A stretch of 64,000 nt of DNA from Dictyophora rubrovolvata (Eukaryota; Basidiomycota; Agaricomycetes; Phallales; Phallaceae), in the NCBI GenBank assembly GCA_029959195.1, contig CP114126.1, positions 372,001 to 436,000 of the forward strand, written 5' to 3'. The notes under the pieces are model-generated. The model worked only from the letters and a program-made list of their open reading frames with translations, had not been told where the DNA came from and did no database searches. Within the stretch, counting starts at the first letter, position 1. Each line of letters begins with the position of its first letter. A program made the translations under genes and the position numbers. This document shows positions 60,764 through 64,000 of this stretch, in pieces.

Positions 60764-63700
60764 TTAGACTAATAGTCTGACATTTATTATAGGACGGTTA
60801 TTTACATAAAGATATCGTGGTCCAGTATGTTGTTTCTCGGAAGAATCAATTTTAGAAGCAGGAACGTCGGAATTTTCAAGACTCATTATGACTTGCGCAT
60901 TCTCCTGAGCGGCGCGCAGTAGCAAGTCTCGAAGTGCTACACCATCCGGGGGAGATATCACAACTATGGTAGCGTCGGAAATTTGATCGTATACAGCAGC
61001 TAATTCATTTTGATCTGCCGTAGGATTGATCGGATGTTCCTCGTCGGAAATGACTATAACGCCAACGGCCCCTGCAGCAGTAGCCATGACAAGTTTTTCG
61101 AGGAAGGTGCAATTGCCGCGATCGACTACAACTATCGATCCTAAGAACGACTCAGTCGTGTGCGGCAAGCAACCCATTGAATTATTTCCGTCGACACGGA
61201 GAGTAGGTATTCCTTTCTGTTGACCGAGATAAACGTTTGTATATGGATCACTCCCAAACAACGAAGTGAATGCAGTTATAGCCAACTCTTGAGTGTCTCC
61301 AAGGCTGAATAGAGGTATGCTCTCGACACCTTCCATTTCAAAATGCAGGCGAACTGCGGGTTCACGGTCAAGTGGTTCAGAGTTCCTGGTAGATTCAACG
61401 TTCAAAGAAGAATCATTAAGATAAACGATTTGTCCTGTGCGAACGGCAATAGGGCCCACTAAATCGAACAGCTAAATGAACCGCGATAAAATGTACGGTA
61501 GATAAAATGGACTCACATCGCGTAATATCATAACCTCTTCCATCAAGTCGACTACTTAGGTGCGCTCTTATTCCTGTCATATTCAAAATAACATAACCAT
61601 CTGAGACTTCATAAATCTTTTTCGTGCTAGGTGCTGGGTCTTCCGGTGCATGTGACCCGTCGGATGACAACACGAAGTCAAACGACTATGAAATACTTGT
61701 GAATAATGTGAAGAATGTCCCGTGTAGAGTACGCACATATAGATCCATTTTAGGTAACTCGCACCATCCCTCAGATGACCAGTAAACAGAATCGTCGAGC
61801 GAAGCCGACGAATTTTCCTTGAGCCCGACGGTTAGCCGAGCAAATTCAACGTCTTGACGGGTGCGTATGGAACCTGTCAGACCATATGTTTCATCTGACG
61901 GGTCTGCCGGATGTTTTGGAGGGAGATATGCAGGGCATTGCAGATTCTCATGCCTACGCAATTGTCGGCGAACGGGAGAAGGCGGCTTAATTAGTTCGGG
62001 GTGTAAGGTTAGAAGATGTCCCTCGGTACTAAAAACCGTATTTGAATCATCGGAGTGAATAACATTGTCTTCATCAAACAAAAGATATAGGTACTGTACA
62101 AATATCGTTAGTGCTTGTTGTGGTATCTTCGAGCTGTAACAATACCTTCAACGTCTCGCTTAGGACGAATGATTCCATCCTGTCATCACGTTGATTTGTT
62201 AAGAGGTTTTCGATAGAAGCAAGTCCGCAATCCACTTTAGATCGGGAAAGAATATCATTAAACACACGTTCACCAATGTCGAGATACATAGAATCCCGAG
62301 TAGCCTATGAGCTAAGATTAACCCTGTTTAAAATCATCATTTGTCGAGCTTACTCGATATAAATAGTATGTGGATTCAATAAATTCTTGATATCTCTTGG
62401 TAAACAAAGCCAAAGCAATGAGGACAAAAGACGTACCAGGGCGAAGCGGATACTGCCACGCGGATGGCAATCTTGTGTTGAGATCAAAAACTTCGGGTAT
62501 CGCTGAAAATCTTCTCCAGATGTTCCAATCTTTGGACAAAAAATGAATGAATGACATTGGATATCCCAATAGACTACTCGCTTACAGATCAGATGCGATT
62601 TAATGGCATTTTGAACATCTCCGGCAAGTACCTAGATTATTATTATTACTCAACTTGTAGGCAACGATTAGAGATAACACCACCTGTAGACCGCTCCAGA
62701 AAGAGCTTAATGAATCAGCTGATGCATAGGCAAGAGCCCCGGTCTTCATATTGACTTGTCTAAACTTGAAAGGAAAACTTGTGTCAACGCTGAGTACCCT
62801 AACCAGGTTCAACGTACCCAGAGACCTTCCTCTCCACGGTTATACCTCATAATATTGCTATATGCCTCCGTCCAAACATCCAGAAATTCAACTTCACCTA
62901 AATTCGTTTTGAGTCATACAGCGTAGAAATGTTTATTATGCTTACCACTCAGTATATACCACTTGAGGGCATACTCGTAGAAGCTGTCTACGCCGGCACC
63001 AATTCCCGTTACGTCAGATAGCCACAGCTGTAAAAAATGAACATGTTAAACAAATGGAGGGAAAGAAAAGTAAGTACCCCTGTAACAGCGTGAATTGTAT
63101 TACCAACCAAGCCGATATCGGACTTTCTATTCCAGATAGCGAAAAATGCTTTGTATGCGGCGTCTTCAAAGCGAGGATCACTAGTCAATCGGCTTAAAAT
63201 GCCGAATTCGATTATTAAAGACCCAGCTCCAGCTGTACCTGTCGCAAGGTATATATATATATATATATATATATCACAAGTTCAATAATATAGCAAACTC
63301 ACAGGTCCATGCAGTTTCTCCTGGTAGAACACCGTATCGTAGATTAACCTTATAAGGACTTAGAACTTCAAAACTAAAAGGGACAAAGCTAGTACTCGAG
63401 CATAAGGTATGCCTGTGGGCGTTTGAAAGGCAGGCAAAAGTCGTTGACCAAGATCGTAAGCAAGATGTAAAAGCTGAATGGAGAGAAAAAAATGGTTAGT
63501 TCAGGCAAAAATCAGGATTGTAGACATGGAAATGGAACGCTCACTTCTCCCTTGTACCATTTCAAATAAAATTTATGGTTGTGATTAGATGCAAATTGAT
63601 GGGCGGAAAGCAAGCCGCCTAGAACACGAATATTTGTTTCAAAGACTTGTGGCCGTGTGTTTAGATCGAAAGAAGGGACCACATTAATTACGTTTTGAAC

Positions 63701-64000
63701 AGCTTGGGCGAATCCCTTTCGGTCATTTAAGACGACAAAGGTGTCCAGTGCGTCAATCAATGTAACAGAAAAGTTTCCATTCACATCGTTGACGGACCAA
63801 TCGTCTCTGTAGAGAATATCACTATCAATGCATGGTTCTGACGCATGGGCTGGTTCACTGACGGGTCATCGTTTGGGCCCCGACCAATGCAAGACAGCGG
63901 CCGTAGCTGGCGACAGACAAATTAACATGATGGTGGTGTGTCTAATGTGTAATGTATAGCATACCTCGTCCATAGGGTAGGCTAAAATAGAATAACAGTG
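60764..64000 (-). CDS. MNL1: EDEM/HTM1-type GH47 alpha-mannosidase-like protein with PA domain (5' end cut)
   Basis: ER quality-control factor that trims mannose from misfolded glycoproteins for ERAD. The visible start is a microexon (YPMDE) joined to LRPLSCIGRGPNDDP and then DDWSVNDVNGNFSVTLIDAL. GH47 landmarks follow: VFETNIRVLGGLLSAHQFAS, GAGSLIIEFGILSRLTSDPR and DSFYEYALKWYILSG. Next come YLLFDEDNVIHSDDSNTVFS and TEGHLL (the conserved Ca-binding Thr-Glu). The C-terminal part is a protease-associated domain (SIVVVDRGNCTFLEKLVMAT; AAGAVGVIVISDEEHPINPT). It ends NNRPIINVRLLV with no HDEL signal, as in yeast HTM1. More than ten short introns, one carrying a TA repeat. The N-terminus and signal peptide lie beyond the window. 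Confidence 0.93.
63250..63274. repeat. (TA)12 microsatellite in an EDEM intron
   Basis: About twelve TA units lie inside an intron of the EDEM gene. On the coding (minus) strand they sit about 13 bases upstream of the acceptor (CCTTGCGACAG), where the polypyrimidine tract and branch site would be expected. Confidence 0.95.

Overview
This window looks like nuclear DNA of a filamentous basidiomycete, most likely an agaricomycete. The evidence is dense protein-coding genes with many short spliceosomal introns (about 45-60 bases, GTRNGY donors), very short intergenic gaps, many head-to-head gene pairs, and protein families whose sequence reads as fungal (SWT1, NCR1/NPC1, AVO2-like, SUT1-type sucrose carrier, EFR3, SUR1-type GT32). 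I found no rRNA, tRNA, CRISPR array, transposon or virus-like element. All coding calls come from reading frames, splice signals and remembered family motifs; no search was run.

Layout. 1-431 (-) 5' part of a GT32 sphingolipid mannosyltransferase. 847-2364 (-) SWT1 PIN endonuclease, head to head with 2514-3416 (+) an RNPS1-type SR protein. 3564-7910 (-) NPC1-type sterol transporter, head to head with 8027-10572 (+) DPH6 diphthine-ammonia ligase. DPH6 converges on 10686-12968 (-) FRS1, and a perfect 64-base tandem duplication sits between the two stop codons. 13164-14892 (+) AVO2-like ankyrin protein. 15092-17453 (+) sucrose/alpha-glucoside carrier. 17817-18254 (-) small orphan. 18928-19712 (+) EMC10. 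19874-21809 (+) SLX4-like. 22591-27246 (+) large disordered protein with an F-box-like segment. 27412-29925 (+) Ser-rich single-pass surface protein.

30378-32568 (-) folylpolyglutamate synthase, head to head with 32706-33584 (+) a BRCT-only protein. 34017-35947 (+) secreted aldose 1-epimerase whose frame is broken at a run of nine G. 36086-37760 (-) STN1, head to head with 38212-41559 (+) EFR3. 41698-43908 (-) VPS52, head to head with 44028-45115 (+) RPN11. 45230-46715 (+) ELP4. 46979-48496 (+) ERG10 thiolase. 48816-51300 (+) DAL5-type MFS carrier. 51466-53303 (+) orphan. 53455-54445 (+) RPS1/eS1. 54740-55458 (+) APT1. 55619-59260 (+) MTR4. 59440-60579 (-) GTPBP2-like fungal protein with no GTPase domain. 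60764-64000 (-) EDEM/HTM1-type mannosidase, truncated by the window end.

The content is mostly housekeeping: RNA surveillance (SWT1, RNPS1, MTR4), translation (FRS1, DPH6, ELP4, eS1), ER and secretory function (EMC10, EDEM, VPS52), telomere and repair (STN1, SLX4, BRCT protein), sterol and C1 metabolism (NPC1, ERG10, FPGS), and plasma-membrane signalling (AVO2, EFR3). No multi-gene novel system stands out. The most useful observations are at gene-structure scale: stop-free 3n introns, alternative targeting starts, hidden signal-peptide exons, the tandem duplication, the poly-G frame break, and recurring E-box-like sites (RTCACRTG type) in intergenic gaps.
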